64,000 nt of DNA from assembly GCA_029204225.1 (NCBI GenBank), contig CM055095.1, forward strand, positions 61,173,910-61,237,909, written 5' to 3'. Of the stretch, positions 28,591 through 40,896 are shown piece after piece. Made by a program: the position numbers and the translations under genes. The notes beneath the pieces were generated by a model. The model was not told where the DNA came from and did not search any database. It saw nothing but the letters and a program-made list of their open reading frames with translations. Source of the stretch: Diphasiastrum complanatum. Lineage: Eukaryota > Streptophyta > Lycopodiopsida > Lycopodiales > Lycopodiaceae. How positions within the stretch are numbered: the first letter of the stretch is position 1; every line of letters starts with the position of its first letter.

Positions 28591-31233
28591 TACTTAATTT
28601 TAGATTGCACACTTAATTCAGCAAGGATATGGGATATAGTCGTACAATTCTCGTAGAAAGAAAGACAAGAACCCAACAACTTGGCAAAACTCTAGGGTTA
28701 GGTAAGATTGACAAATTAGGGCAAAATGGTCGCATAAATACATGGAAATTGCCAACAGGTGGGTCGACGACGACAACAACAATTATCGAGCGACTATCGA
28801 AGGGTCAACAAATATTGTCGAAGGTTAACAGATCAAGTTATCACTTGTTTTGAAGCTAACGACTTGATCTAGCCATTGTTAGCAATTAATTACCATGTAA
28901 CCTAATCTAACTGGATAAGTGATAGCACAATATGGCTAAGTGCCAAACAACTGTCTTGAACCGTCATTTGGATAAGTCCATGCGGCATTCTTAAATAGTA
29001 TAAATCATGCTAACCATTTTCTCAAGTTAAATAAATCAAGTCAATTAGTCAATTGATCATAGAGTATTGTTGAAGCACTGCTAATTAGTGGAAGTGTATC
29101 AGATGGAGACGATCAGTGATTCAGAGTTAGTTTTGAGTACGCAGTTGCATCCACTATTGTCTTGTGCTTTCTATCGATCTAATTTGTACATGCTACTTAC
29201 TGAATTCAATCCTACAGTTTATTGCGTTCAATCTTATGTCATGAAGAATGAATGCTTCTCTAATCTACTGTATTTTGATTATGTTCTCTTATAGTTTTTT
29301 CTAAGCTATCGAACACTTTCACACAATAATATTATATCATTTTATGTTTGTCTACGAAATCAATCTCATAAATTCTGATGATTTCAAAGTTAGAATCAAG
29401 TAGAATCAAACGTGATGCTTGTCACGATAGTATGGTTGGAATTGATAGGTGTAGTCATACGTTGTAGAGAGGATCATTCCGCAGAGCCCGATAGTTGCAT
29501 CTATCGAACATTGTTTTTTCTATTTGGCATTCTTTCCTTTCTCCATCAATTTAACTATGAAATAATATCTTTTGAATAACATTTCTATGTATAATATTCT
29601 TTAACTTCCTCTCTTGTGGATGTTCTTATAACTAATTTAGTCACTTGTTTGTTGATGTTTTGGACATCAGCCTCTTTCATCATAGCTTGATACCACTTGG
29701 GAACCTTCATTTGAGTTGAATTGTATTTGTCAAGTAAGTTATGAGCAAATGTTTTACATGGTTATTCCAATTAGTTTGATAGGAAAAGAAAAATTACAAG
29801 TCCAATCTCCACCTTTTATGCAATTCAAGGTGAAAAATGTTTCAAGTTGCTAGCAAGTATGCTAGTATAATTATTCTTCAAATTTGAAGTTTTTTTCAAA
29901 GAAAATCAAAAGAATGCTAACTTTGGTAACCAAGCAAAATGAAAAATTTTGTCTTGGTCCCCACTTGTGTTCCTTTTCCTTTGGTATATGTCACAGGCAC
30001 CGCGATCGAATAATCAAGTGATTTACACTTGGCTTGCTTCAACATTGTTAGTGCTATATTTGGAATCCTAATCATCAATTGTACAATTGTAATATTGACT
30101 TTAGCCTCAAAAACTGTGCGATTTGTGTGAAATTACAACACTTTCTATAATTGTCCTGTTGTGTCTATCCTTTGGCCAAGTTTAGGTACCTCACGATTGG
30201 GCAAGTCCTTTCGTATGTTGTGATACGAGCACGATGAATGATAATGGAAAAAAAAAAAAAAAAAAAAGGATTCAATAGGAAAATGTTGTGATAGGCAAAT
30301 GCAGCTGAAAGAAAATAGAAAACAAAAACATGTTGAGATAGCCAAGGCCATTTGACTTAATTAGAGAGTGTTCCAAAAGTTGCAATAGATTATAACAATG
30401 TGCAAAGAAGAGAGTTATGGTAGAGTGGGGTATTGACAAGAAAGACACCACATGTTCAAGGAATTGACCAATCCATTATCAAAAAGTTGTCTTTGGATGA
30501 ATTTTTGCTCTTTTTTCTACTCAATGGAAAGAATTGGATGAGGTTTAATTGAGCACAATAATCAATAGTCTAATTAATGATGTTAAGATAAGTGGCTGTG
30601 TTTGAAAGATCACATTGCACTTGCGAATTTATGGAGAATCCATCAAGAAGGGGTTGTCCAAAGCTAAAGGGAGTGGATTAAATATCAAAATTGAATACAT
30701 GATTACTAAGGAAAATAAACCATCTTCATCCAAGCATTTGCAAAGCACATTTTAATATGGAGAGTGCACCCCAGCTATCTAAACAGATTTTTGATACATG
30801 ATGCATTACAAATCACAAAGTTTGAGTCATGAATTAGGTTGGATGGATGGCCCAAAGAATTTGTTGATGTGACATCATTTGGTTAACATGAAATGGATCT
30901 AAAGCATTGGAGTTGAGCTTGCCACACAACTACATGTAGATAATTGGCATGCTAAGTTAGAGAGTTGGAAAGTGCTAATGAGCCCATAAGCAAAAGCCAA
31001 AATGAAGGGATGTGCAACCTTACAATGAAAATATCCATGGAAGTTGGATGTGACTAATTACAATCTCTTTGTACCAAGTAGAAAAAATGACATATTTAGA
31101 TTAGAAGCTTGGTAGCTTCTTTCGTCCAACAAAAAGCCAAATGATTGCTTTGATTTAGGCCCACAACCATAGTGTAGGACAAGGCATAAAAAACGAGGGT
31201 ATGTGTAGCTACTAGATTAGGTCTTTTTTTATT
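28590..31233. other. Intergenic DNA, no gene seen
   Basis: AT-rich sequence with short open frames and no familiar motif. It includes a 21-base A run at 30248-30268 on the plus strand. Nothing on either strand supports a gene. Confidence 0.5.
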
Positions 31234-31241
31234 AGTGGAAG
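31234..31241. repeat. Left target-site duplication of the LINE
   Basis: AGTGGAAG here recurs at 34260-34267, directly after the LINE's poly-A tail, as expected for target-primed insertion. Seven of the eight bases lie outside the A tail. Confidence 0.6.
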
Positions 31242-34200
31242 CGAGCAGCAGGATCTTGCTCCTTCGCCCGTGGGTTCCTCCTCTGATGCTGAAGAGCCTC
31301 TAGTTTCGGCGGCACTCACCGGCACGCAGCCTCCCTCACCTGTGAGTCCCAGTTTTGATCTACAGCCTACTGAGTTGACTCGTTGTGCAGATTATCCTGA
31401 GGATCAACCTGATGCTCTAATGCGGATGCCCTTTGCCTTGGTGCAGGGGCTGATACCTCCCTCAGTGGTAGCACCCTCTCTGTCCATGGCAGCCCGTACT
31501 AGCATGGGCTCGCAGGCGCCCCCCTCGGCGGCTCTGCCTGCCGGATACCTACGGCTGCAACCATCACTAAGAAGCGCTCTACGGCGATGAAAGCCTCTAA
31601 CAAACTTACTATAGTGAAGAGGGACTTAAGGGCCAGGCTCCTTCCTGAGTGGCACGGGAGACTCTCTCGCCACATCAGCCTTTGTCTGCTTCTCCTCTTT
31701 CGACGTTTTCTGAATGAATCTGTATTCTTGGAATGTCCGCGGCCTGAATGATCTAGTACGCCGCACCTGTATGGCTCAAGTCCTGGCCTCTTATCCTTCC
31801 AAGAATGTCCTCATTGCCTTGCAAGAGACAAAACTGCGAGAATTTAATCAGCATTGCCTTATCAAGAAATTTGCGGCCACCTTTCATTATGGTGTTTCTC
31901 CTGCCCAAGGCACTCTAGGGAGAGTTCTAACGCTTGTTTCCCGTGATTGGCAGGTGCTCTCCACTTCTACTGATTTAGCGGCAGGTGGGTCCTTTTTCGC
32001 CTTCGCAAGCTAGGTTTTACCTTCTCTGTCCTTAACCTCTATGCTCCCTGTCTTACTTCTGAACGCATAGACTTTTGGTCGTCCTTGCCGCCTATTCCAG
32101 ACGACCGCTTGATTGTTTTAGGGGTTCTTTAACATGTAGCTTGACCCTTCTGATGGGCCGCATGCTATCATGCCCTCTGAATACGCTGCATGGTCTTTGT
32201 TTCAGTCTTCTCACTCTCTTCTTGATGCCTCTCCTGTCTTGCAACAGTTCTCGCATCACACTTGGACTAACTGTAGGCTGGGATTGTCTTTCTGTTCGGC
32301 AAGGTTAGACCGTTTTTACCTTTCCTCTACTGCTAACTGGCTTCGTCTCTTGGACATTGAGACTCATCAATTTACCACCCTCTCTGATCACAGTGCTGTT
32401 TTGCTTCGTTGTTCGTTTCTCGCCCTTCCGTCCAACTCTTTTCACTCTCCCTACATCATGAATTCCACTCTCCTGTCTTCTCCGGCCATTCGAGACGCGC
32501 TGCAGGATACCCTTGTCTCTTCCTCCTCCTTTGTTGCCATGCTTACTAACGGCTCTGCCTTTCTTAGACATGCTGGCCAGCCACTCTCTCGCTCTCGTTC
32601 CCAGCTTCGCTCCTTGGTGGTAACCCTCCTTCAAGGCATAACTGCGGCCCAAACTTCTGCTAAGGACTCCACACTTTACTCGGATCTTCAGCTGCGTTGC
32701 CAAGTCATTTTGCGTCGCCATGATTATCACCTTGCCACTGGCCTTATGCTTCGCTCGAAACTCAACTGGCTTCGCCAGAGTCTGGCTTCGCCAGGGTGAT
32801 TTGCCTTCTTCCTTCTTCTTTCGTGCCTTATGCCGGAAGTATTCTTCCTCCTTTATTCACTCTCTTTCCGTCTCTGGTGCTATCCTCTCTGATTCCGCTT
32901 CAATGGTTCAAGCGTTTCTTTCTTTGTTTCGATCTTTTGAGACTGCGTCGCCTCCGAACCCTCTACGTCTTCGTTCCTTTTGCCGCACTGAGCGTTTCCT
33001 CTCCTCTCATCAGGTTTCCTTGCGGGAGGCTCCCTTCACTTTGACTGAGCTGCATGCTGCCCTGCTCTCTTTGCCTCTTGGCAAAACTCCTGGACCAGAT
33101 GGAGTTATCCCTGAATTTTTCCTCCAGTTCTAGGAGTTGTTGGGCCCAGGGCTGCTTCACGTCGCCAACCTCGCTTGCTCTGCTTCTGTCCTGCCTGCGT
33201 TCATGTCTGAAGGCTTGATCAAATTCATCCCTTAATTTTTTTCGCCTCTGCTCATCTCGGATTTCCGTCCACTCACTATGTTAAATACCTCCTATAAGAT
33301 CTTGGCCAAAGCCATGGCTCGCCGTCTATCTCCCCTTCTTCAGTCTCTCCTTTCTCCTGAGCAGTTTGGCTTTGTCAAAGGTCGAAATATTATGGATTCT
33401 ATCCTCAACGTTTGGACGTCTGGACTTGGACAAAGCCTTTGATCGGCTCGGCTGGGACTATATTTGGGCTTCTTGTCAAGCTCTTGGCTTTCCCTTGTCT
33501 TTTTTGAATTTTGTGAGTGTCCTATATCAGTCTTCCTCGGCCAGAATTCTCTTCAATGGCTGTCTTTCTTCGAAGTTTGCCCTTACTTGTGGTATTCGAC
33601 AAGGCTTTACCCTTGTCTCCTATGGTGTTTGACATCGCTACTGAACCCATGTCTTGTGCTTTCCATGGAGCTGCCTCGCTGCCTGCTCTCTACCGATAGG
33701 GAAGCTACGGTACCTTGCCTATCACATCCTTACCAAATCCCTTCCTTTGTTTTCCAAGTGGCCTTTCCTTGATGATCGCCTTTGTCCACTCTGCCAGCTG
33801 GCTGAAGAAACGGTGGAGCACTTATTCCTTCACTGTTATCAACATGTTTGGTTGGATTTGAGCCACATTTTCTCACGGTGGTGCGTCACCTTTTCTCTGG
33901 ACATGGCTACTATCTTGTTGGGGGATTCAGTTTTGACAGATTCTTCTACTCTTACCCTTTGGCATGTGTGCAGGCTAGCGGTCTTGTGGATGATTTGGCT
34001 AATCAGGAATCTTCAGGTTTTTGAGGGGGAAGCCCCCTCTTTGTCTACCACAGCTTGCATTCGGCTAGCTATGTACTTTTTGCATTCTACTTAAAGTTGT
34101 TTTTCAGACTGCTACCCTGCGTGGTATGCTAGAATATCTGTTTTTTGGGATTCTGACAGCTCTGTAAGTTACAGTAGTTTTTGGCCATGGAAGCCGCTGT

Positions 34201-34260
34201 CTATTTTTTTGTACATTTGTGAATATCTAATAGTGAAATTAAGCTTTTAAAAAAAAAAAA
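31242..34260 (+). mobile_element. L1-type LINE, 5'-truncated and broken
   Basis: Plus strand. 31242-31590 is the Pro/Ser-rich end of ORF1. 31714-32410 is the apurinic-type endonuclease (NLYSWNVRGLND, LQETKL, and the SDHSAVLL catalytic block) split by frame breaks. 33040-33640 is reverse transcriptase (LPLGKTPGPDGVIPEF, ISDFRPLTMLN, LSPEQFGFVKGR, DLDKAFDRLGW, GIRQGF). An internal deletion near 33660-33700 then joins RT directly to the terminal zinc-finger region zf-RVT (LTKSLPLFSKWPF, CPLCQLAEETVEHLFLHC), removing the catalytic YADD. An A run ends it at 34260. It is inactive. Codon usage is richer in C and T than its neighbours, suggesting a fairly recent arrival. Confidence 0.85.
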
Positions 34261-34267
34261 GTGGAAG
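34260..34267. repeat. Right target-site duplication of the LINE
   Basis: AGTGGAAG, identical to 31234-31241. The two copies define the insertion as 31242 to about 34259. Confidence 0.6.
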
Positions 34268-36660
34268 TTGATATGGATTCAAAATATGATTTGTAAGTGG
34301 GGTTAAGAATGTGACGTAGTCATTAATATAGGGGTAGGGAAGTAGAGAGAGTGGGGTTAGTGGTGAGTTAGATTTTGGGGATATATAATTTTGACCATCG
34401 AATGTGCCATGTCATATGGATCATTTTATATTGCTTGTCTTCCCTTATTGGCATGCTTCTCGTGATTTACACAATTATGATTATTGAAAGTTCCTTTTTT
34501 GAGTTAGAAAAGGCCTTGATGAGAGTCTTGCATATCCTATATGAAATTAGTTACAATTTACATCTTGAGTTTGTCATATATTTGTGAATGAGGTGACAGC
34601 CAAACATCAACATAAAAGGACTACATCCAGTGGCAAAATGCTTTGCACTATTGTACGCAAACTCAACCACTAGAAAGTACTTTATCCAATTTGATTGTCG
34701 CTTGGAATATTATGCCTATCCACTGGTTTTTGGGTGATCAATAGATGAGAGATTATTAGTGGTTTGTAATCTGTCAAAGATTGATTGCTGGATTTTGTCA
34801 CTAAGTTTGGAATCATGTGTTGATAGATTCTCCTCAACCTCAGATGCTCTGCCATGCAGCCTACCTCCTGAGCCTGAGAAGAATGTAAAAACTTGCCTTC
34901 TCTTTCCAATCTCTTGATTATGCCTTCTTACAAGATCAATAGACCAGAGAGTTCCAAGATCCGACTACTGTCAATAGCGGAGTCTGTCTCACACACAGAT
35001 CCGGAACTGCTCTTACCACTGGTGCTCATGTTGTAGTATGTTAATTTTGCCGGTTAGAGGATGAGATCAAGGTCTCGAACACTTTGTTGTTTATGGTGTA
35101 GCACTTGCAAATGGATCAACTAACTATGTTACAAGGCAAGCCATAATGAACAAGCTCAAGCTTTTCATTGCAGCACATTTCCTCATCTTTCTTGATCCTA
35201 GGAACCGAAATGAAAAGAAGAATGCTAATCTACTTGCAAAATCAGAAACCTAATCTAGAACATACATCTAATCAAATGCAAGAAATAGAAAAGTAATTGG
35301 GCAACATTACAAATGCCCAAGAATCAAGAAACACACATTTCTTGATTGTTAGACATTCCAAAGAACATCAAGAACTAGGATGTTAGTAAATTTGCAAAGT
35401 CTCAACCACAAACCTAGTCTCTAGTTTACTTGAATGCTTGAGTCCTACATTAATCCATAAGAACAAGAAATGGAATGCAAGAACTAATCCACAACTATCC
35501 CACATTGCATAAAGAAAGAACAAGAAATCTAAACTAAATCCACAACCACATATGAAAGATGGAAGGGCAAGGTCATAAATGCATCACTCAAGAGAACATG
35601 ATCAAGGAGCTAGTTGAATGCACAAAACTCGTGGAGGTTCTTGACATTAGAAACATGGAGTAGTTGCATTTACAAAAATCTTCCTTCTAGGAAGAGGGGA
35701 TTTCTTAAATAAGCAAGAGAGCTACTTAGGTGGAGCCCAAGTGGCAATTCGACAATAAAACAAATTACATGTGGAATTATCTTCTCCACTAGAGGTCACC
35801 ATCAAAAGGTGGCTCACTCTACTTTTCTAAGAGGGGTCTACTTGATTTAATTCCAAATGCCTAGAAATACTAGTTCTTACATGGTCATTCCATCTTTTGG
35901 GATTCACCGTGAGGTTCACATAATTTCTTCCTATCATTCTTAACTAGAATTTCTAGGCTCTCATTCTTCATCCATCCCTCTTCCTTCAGAGACCTTTTTA
36001 GTCTCAACAGGTTTTGATGTGCATATAGCTTTACCAACAATGGTGGGCTTAAAGCACAATTCGCTTGCCATTTGTAACTTCTAGTTTATTTGTTTTTTAG
36101 AAAAGCATGCAAATATTTGCAATAGATAAATATGCTTCTCATAACCTTGCTTTCTCCACACACCTAGTCTTAATTCCTCACTCTTGTGCTTGTCATATGC
36201 ACAATTTTTTGCAACATGATTGCATTAGAGTTTCACATATTTTTTTGGATGACAAAATAATCTCCGATGCTTTGGGACGCTTTTTAAAAATCGTGAGATA
36301 CTCAAAGACTTGTGATAATTGAGACTCTAGCGCCAACCTTTCAAAAGCTTTTTGTTGTGACCAAGTTTTCCAATCCTCAAAATGGTAGAGTTTCCTCCTC
36401 TCTATTAGCATGTCAAATGGGTTTCAAGAGGTGCCTTTTTTAATCTTTGAGGAGGCCCTTGCCCCTTGGTTTCTATTGGCTACTTCAAGAAGGTAGGATT
36501 GAAATCCTAACCCTTCAAAAGAAACACATTCTAATCTTTGGTGCACAAAGAAACACACCCCACCTACCACCATTTTGACTTTGACTACTTGACAAAAACT
36601 TAGTAACTTAGTTAACATAAACTTTGGCCTTCTTAACATTATTTTAATTACATGGCCCAA
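34268..36660. other. Intergenic DNA, no gene seen
   Basis: A decayed stretch near 34640-34730 on the plus strand (RKYFIQFDCRLEYYAY-like reading) might be gypsy debris, but no domain order can be shown. Frames at 36107-36411 and 36424-36660 are unrecognised. Confidence 0.4.
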
Positions 36661-36671
36661 AGTCTAGTTTA

Positions 36672-36968
36672 TTGAAAATACATTATTTACAAGTGCTCAT
36701 TGGGCGATGGGCTTACGCTCGCAGGATGCCACAACCTCGCAACTTATTTTACTACTTTCGGCTATTTTATTTATATATAGAGAATACCCAACAAGGCCTT
36801 CGACCTAAAGTAGTGTCGGTCCCTCGACACTATGCCGGTAACTTCGTCCATGTATTCGACATGTGCGACATTGCGCTGATCCTTGGCTGGAAAAAAAACC
36901 TTGTGGACGCCCTCGATCCAAAACTAGGCTATCCAGGTCTAAAATTTATGTGGCCATGGGTGGCCTAA
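36672..36968 (+). CDS. Unrecognised 98-codon frame in a CpG-richer island
   Basis: I do not recognise this frame. It lies in a stretch (about 36670-37320) with markedly more CG dinucleotides than the DNA around it, which suggests either recent coding sequence or a transposon with less methylation decay. It ends where the opposite-strand frame 36965-37318 ends. Either may be the real one. Confidence 0.2.
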   Translation: MKIHYLQVLIGRWAYARRMPQPRNLFYYFRLFYLYIENTQQGLRPKVVSVPRHYAGNFVHVFDMCDIALILGWKKNLVDALDPKLGYPGLKFMWPWVA

Positions 36969-37318
36969 CATTGCCGCTCTATAGTACACTCGGGCCACTG
37001 GAAGTTGGTCTTCCATTTCATTGACGCCAGGGTCATGTTCGGATCAAAAAATGGTGGTGGAAGAAAATTGTCCCATTGTGTGGGGACCGTAAGCAAAAAT
37101 TCTAGGTCCCGGGCGAATTCGGTTGTCGCGCGAACCATTAGATCAGGGCATGTAAGATATCTCTTTGAAAATTGGACGAGAGCCCTTTTGGCATCTACGT
37201 CTGTACCCCATACATGCTCGGAATAGATCTTTGGCCTGTTTAATATTTGGATAGTGATCTGGTTCACCAAATTAGGGGTTCCACACTCCAAAATGACAAC
37301 AACAACGAAATGGAGCAC
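36965..37318 (-). CDS. Unrecognised 117-codon frame in a CpG-richer island
   Basis: Minus strand. The frame has a plausible globular composition, with Trp, Pro and charged residues well mixed (RATTEFARDLEFLLTVPTQW, PPPFFDPNMTLASMKWK). I know no family for it. It converges on the plus-strand frame 36672-36968 with a 4-base overlap. It may be part of a retroelement gag or a gene fragment. Confidence 0.3.
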   Translation of the reverse strand: MLHFVVVVILECGTPNLVNQITIQILNRPKIYSEHVWGTDVDAKRALVQFSKRYLTCPDLMVRATTEFARDLEFLLTVPTQWDNFLPPPFFDPNMTLASMKWKTNFQWPECTIERQC

Positions 37319-37319
37319 T

Positions 37320-38270
37320 AAGGCTTGACAACTAGTACTTAGAAATAAATGGGGTGGCTAAGGCGGTACCCAACTAGCCACCTACTTAAGAAATACAAAA
37401 GTCTTTCTAAGGCTTCCCAACTAGCAAGAAGATTAATCTAAATTATACTTAACACCCAAAAGGTAATAAAATGAGATTGCGGCTACTACTAAGCAAATAA
37501 GCAATAATGAACATGCCACAATAAAACCAATGAAAAGGAGGCAAGAGGAGGCCCGAGCACCTTCCCTCAAGCTTATGAAGAAATCGTCATGCTCAATAAT
37601 GTGGGTGTTGTATGTGTTTTCATGAGTAACCAAAATGCAAGTGTTTTCGATGTATCTATAGGAGTGGCTCATGACTCTATACTAGTGATGAAAACTAGGT
37701 TTTTAAGCAAACTATCGACTGTTTTAGTCGACGTATCCTTCTCAAACGATTGCTCGTCCAATTATGAGTAAAATTGAGATCCTCCTTCATGACTAGTTTT
37801 GGTCTATTATTTGTTTGATGATTGTTATTGGCATTTTGATTTTTTGGAATGATTAGAAGGTTTGGAGGGTGCTGGTACAGTACACATGCAGCATCAGGCC
37901 GTACATCCACATGTGTGAAGAGTTTCGCATGATTGTGGAGCCAATTTGTGGAGTTCAAGCCAAGATGAGCTATAAATCAATATATTGGTTTGTGTTCTAG
38001 GTATTAGATCTTGATTGGATCTTAATTAGGTGGTTTCTCCATCATTTATAGGATCAATTGGACTTATTTTGCTGATTTTCAACACTAAGGATTGTTAGAA
38101 TGAATCCATTTAGAAGACGTAAGAGAAGGAGCTTCAAAAAACAAATTTCTTGTACAGACTAGAAAGTTGTTGTTTACAAATCCGATTGATGGATATCAGA
38201 ACTAGAAAGTTCTATTACAAGAAATGAAGCGGGTCTTGTTTCACCTATTAAGAGTTGTATGACTGTTGAG
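37320..38270. other. Intergenic DNA, no gene seen
   Basis: No supported feature. A CACATGTGTG motif at about 37908 resembles those in the copia LTR at 6932-7759 but stands alone. Confidence 0.4.
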
Positions 38271-38279
38271 CATTTTTTA

Positions 38280-38640
38280 GGAGCTTCGTTTTGTTTAGTT
38301 AAAGAAGGCTGTTCAAAGTTATTCTATTTGGCCTTCCACTTGCACATTGAATCATCAAATATTTGGGCTAACTTAATGGCATGTTCTAGAGTTGTAGGGG
38401 AGTTCCTTTGAACCTCCACCTTATACTCTTCCCAGTGCCCACAAATAAACTCTCTGATTTTCTAATAATCATCAATATTTTTCACTTTCAAGATTGCTTC
38501 TCTGTGTTGAGAGATGTACTGAGTCAAGGACTTGTCAATGACCAACTTTTTTCATGCTTCCCAAGCCCTATCAAGCACCAGTAAGAACTCTCGTAGGAAA
38601 GCCTCCTCAAAAGCTTTTTATGATCAGGGTGTCCGTCCAA
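38280..38640 (-). pseudogene. Possible Ty3/gypsy gag remnant
   Basis: On the minus strand, with breaks, this reads like a retrotransposon gag helical domain: KSLTQYISQHREAILKVKN, then KIREFICGHWEEYKVEVQR, then TTLEHAIKLAQIFDDSMCKW. The spacing and the closing 'A-x-x-A-x-x-x-D' helix resemble Retrotrans_gag. No zinc knuckle or protease was found next to it. Confidence 0.4.
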
Positions 38641-39880
38641 TCTCCTAGAAGTTCATTTAGCACTTGTGGGCTAGAGATAAGCTAGCTTCTAGGGCTTGCG
38701 TGTGGTATGAAATTTGCTTTAAGGCATGTATATTTTTTCACTTGCTTAAGAAAGTTTGTAGAATATATGTATTTCTGTCTTTTTCTTTCCCATTAAAAGT
38801 TGGAAGTTTTAAGTCTTTGAAGATGTCAGGATTGGCTCCAGGAATTGATTCTTCAAGGTTTGCAAAATTCATGGGAGAGTCCAACAACTATGATGACGTA
38901 GGATTGTGTAATTGAGACTAAGTAGGAGTATTGCCCTTAGCTACATTTGCAATTAACCTAGCTAAGTTCGCAAAGGATTTAAGACTATTTAATTTAAATC
39001 CTCTATTTCTATTAATAGAGTAATATATTGTTCTTTAGTAATGAATTCTTCAATATAATTAATGTGCTCTTAGTCTAAATCCGTTTGTAACTTTCGTCTT
39101 TCTTATCTCAAAGCTACTTCTTCTAGTTCATCGATGCCTCCTACTAGGAAAAGTAAATTTTTCAAAGAAGTGGTATATTGGAAGGTGGAATGAAAGTTTA
39201 ACTAGAAGAAAGTTCAAACTCAGAAAGAAAGTTCAAACTCAAAAAGAAAATTCAAACTTCAAAAAGAAAAAAAAAGAAAAAAAAAAACTTAGCTCTAGCT
39301 TAGGACCACTACCAAAGAAGTCGTCCAAACCCCTTAGTTTTCCATTGAATTGGTACTTCTTGGGAACAGTAATGAACAACCGCCTTGATTATGCAATTTG
39401 TTACTAGATGAAACTCCAAAAGTGTGGCTTCTCATATCAACATAGACTTTGATGTTGCTTCCAAATCAATAGTTCTTTTTTACTAAATCCGCCTTTGAAC
39501 TTAGTGCTAGAACCACTTTTGAAATCAATTTGGAACTACCTTTGAAATCAGCTTGAATATACAAGGAATAGCATGAGTTTGTGTTGGAGAAATGGCTACA
39601 AAACCAATGGAAGGGGTGCACTGGAATTTGGTTACTAAGTTGCTCAATTTCTGCAAGGAATTAAATGCTGAAAAACATAAAAATAAGAAGGCCACACAAG
39701 GATTCATAGAAGAATAAAGTACAAAATATAGTAGAATTAGTCTAGACCCTTTAGTACCCTAAAGGCAGTATCCATGTAGCTTCTATCTTGCTCACATGGA
39801 CCTCATGGGCTACCACTCAAGCTAAGTACCTTATACTAAACAACAACAAAATAATATACAATGTACAATGGAACCATCTA
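38641..39880. other. Intergenic DNA, no gene seen
   Basis: Contains a short tandem AGTTCAAACTCAGAAAGAAA-type repeat near 39200-39270 that passes into an A-rich tract. No supported gene. Confidence 0.45.
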
Positions 39881-39989
39881 GGCATTAGTGCCCATCAAAT
39901 TCCTATATTACTCCTCCCTAGAGATCAATTTGTTAGGCTTTGTGCCAAATAAACATCTCAATTTTTCAAATCTCTCTTTACTCGATTCA

Positions 39990-40896
39990 ATTTGTCAATT
40001 TTTATGCAGGATTCTCTGGAAAAATTTACTCATCATTTTGATATGTTGCCAAAGCTTGGAAATTCTCATGTTGCTTTCGGAATTTTCACTCAGTGCTTTG
40101 CCCAACGTCCTATCTTTTGCGTTGTGTTTCTCCTTCACCCAACTTGGTGGCAAATCAGTGTTTGGTGTCTCAAAGGGGCTTGGTTAGTTGCATGTCCATT
40201 TCTTCTACTGTTGCAACTCTCCTCTGACTTGTTTATCACTACTCTTCATACCAGATTGGGACTTCCACATCCAGTGTTAAGTGGGCTCTCTAAGTGTTCA
40301 TGTGGGCATGTGTTGGATTCTTTGGGTACCCATCTTATGTGGTGCCCCTCAAGTGGTGATCGTATAGTGTCACATGGTTCCATTCGTGATGTTCTTGCAT
40401 CTATTGCTCATGATAGTGGCTTCCATGTTGTTTGAGAGCAGATACACATTTTGCCAGGGCCATCTGGACAATCATCTCGTCGACGTGTTGACCTTGTTCT
40501 CTCGTGTGAGGAAATTCGCACTCTTGGAGATGTCGTTATAGTTGATCCCTCTCGACAGGACCTTCTTTGTCGTTCTTCCACCATGCAAGGGGCTGCGGCA
40601 CCTCACGCAGCTCAAGAGAAAGAGAGAGATTATTATGTCGTGCATCTGGTGAAGAATTCATCCCCTTTGCTTTGAAAACATATGGATGTCTTCATAAGAA
40701 ATTTAATGATTTCTTGTCATTGTGTGCGGAGCTTGTTGTGAAGCGCCAAGGACAAAGTGTAACGTTACCATCTATCATTGTATCTTTCTATCGTCAACGT
40801 ATTTCTATTGCATTGCAACGTTCAAAGCTTCCTACATTACCTATTACTACAACTATTCTAGTTAGTGACTTACATCAAGCAATAGGTTTTGAGTAA
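39990..40896 (+). pseudogene. C-terminal region of an early-branching non-LTR retrotransposon (restriction-like endonuclease)
   Basis: Plus strand across one stop (40433-40435) and two frame changes. In order: AWLVACP (about 40176), TRLGLPHPVLSG (about 40250), a zinc finger C-x1-C-x9-H-x3-C at 40295-40345 (KCSCGHVLDSLGTHLMWC), then RIVSHGSIRDVLASIA, where the family has an R...HD motif, then RRVDLVLS and LGDVVIVDP (40480-40550), which fit the acidic core of a PD-(D/E)xK nuclease. Last comes a long helical tail (EEFIPFALKTYGCLHKKFNDF, then IIVSFYRQRISIALQRS). CCHC finger plus restriction-like nuclease is the C-terminal signature of R2-like and related elements, unlike the L1-type LINE at 31 kb. 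The HD is HG here, so it is inactive. The RT domain is missing. The family call is from pattern only. Confidence 0.55.

Noticed and set aside
32305-32730. 141-codon minus-strand frame
   Set aside because: It is a shadow of the LINE endonuclease region on the other strand; its Arg/Lys/Gly richness comes from the pyrimidine-rich codons of the sense strand.
36670-37320. Plastid or mitochondrial DNA insertion
   Set aside because: The higher CpG content prompted the idea, but I recognise no organellar gene in any frame.
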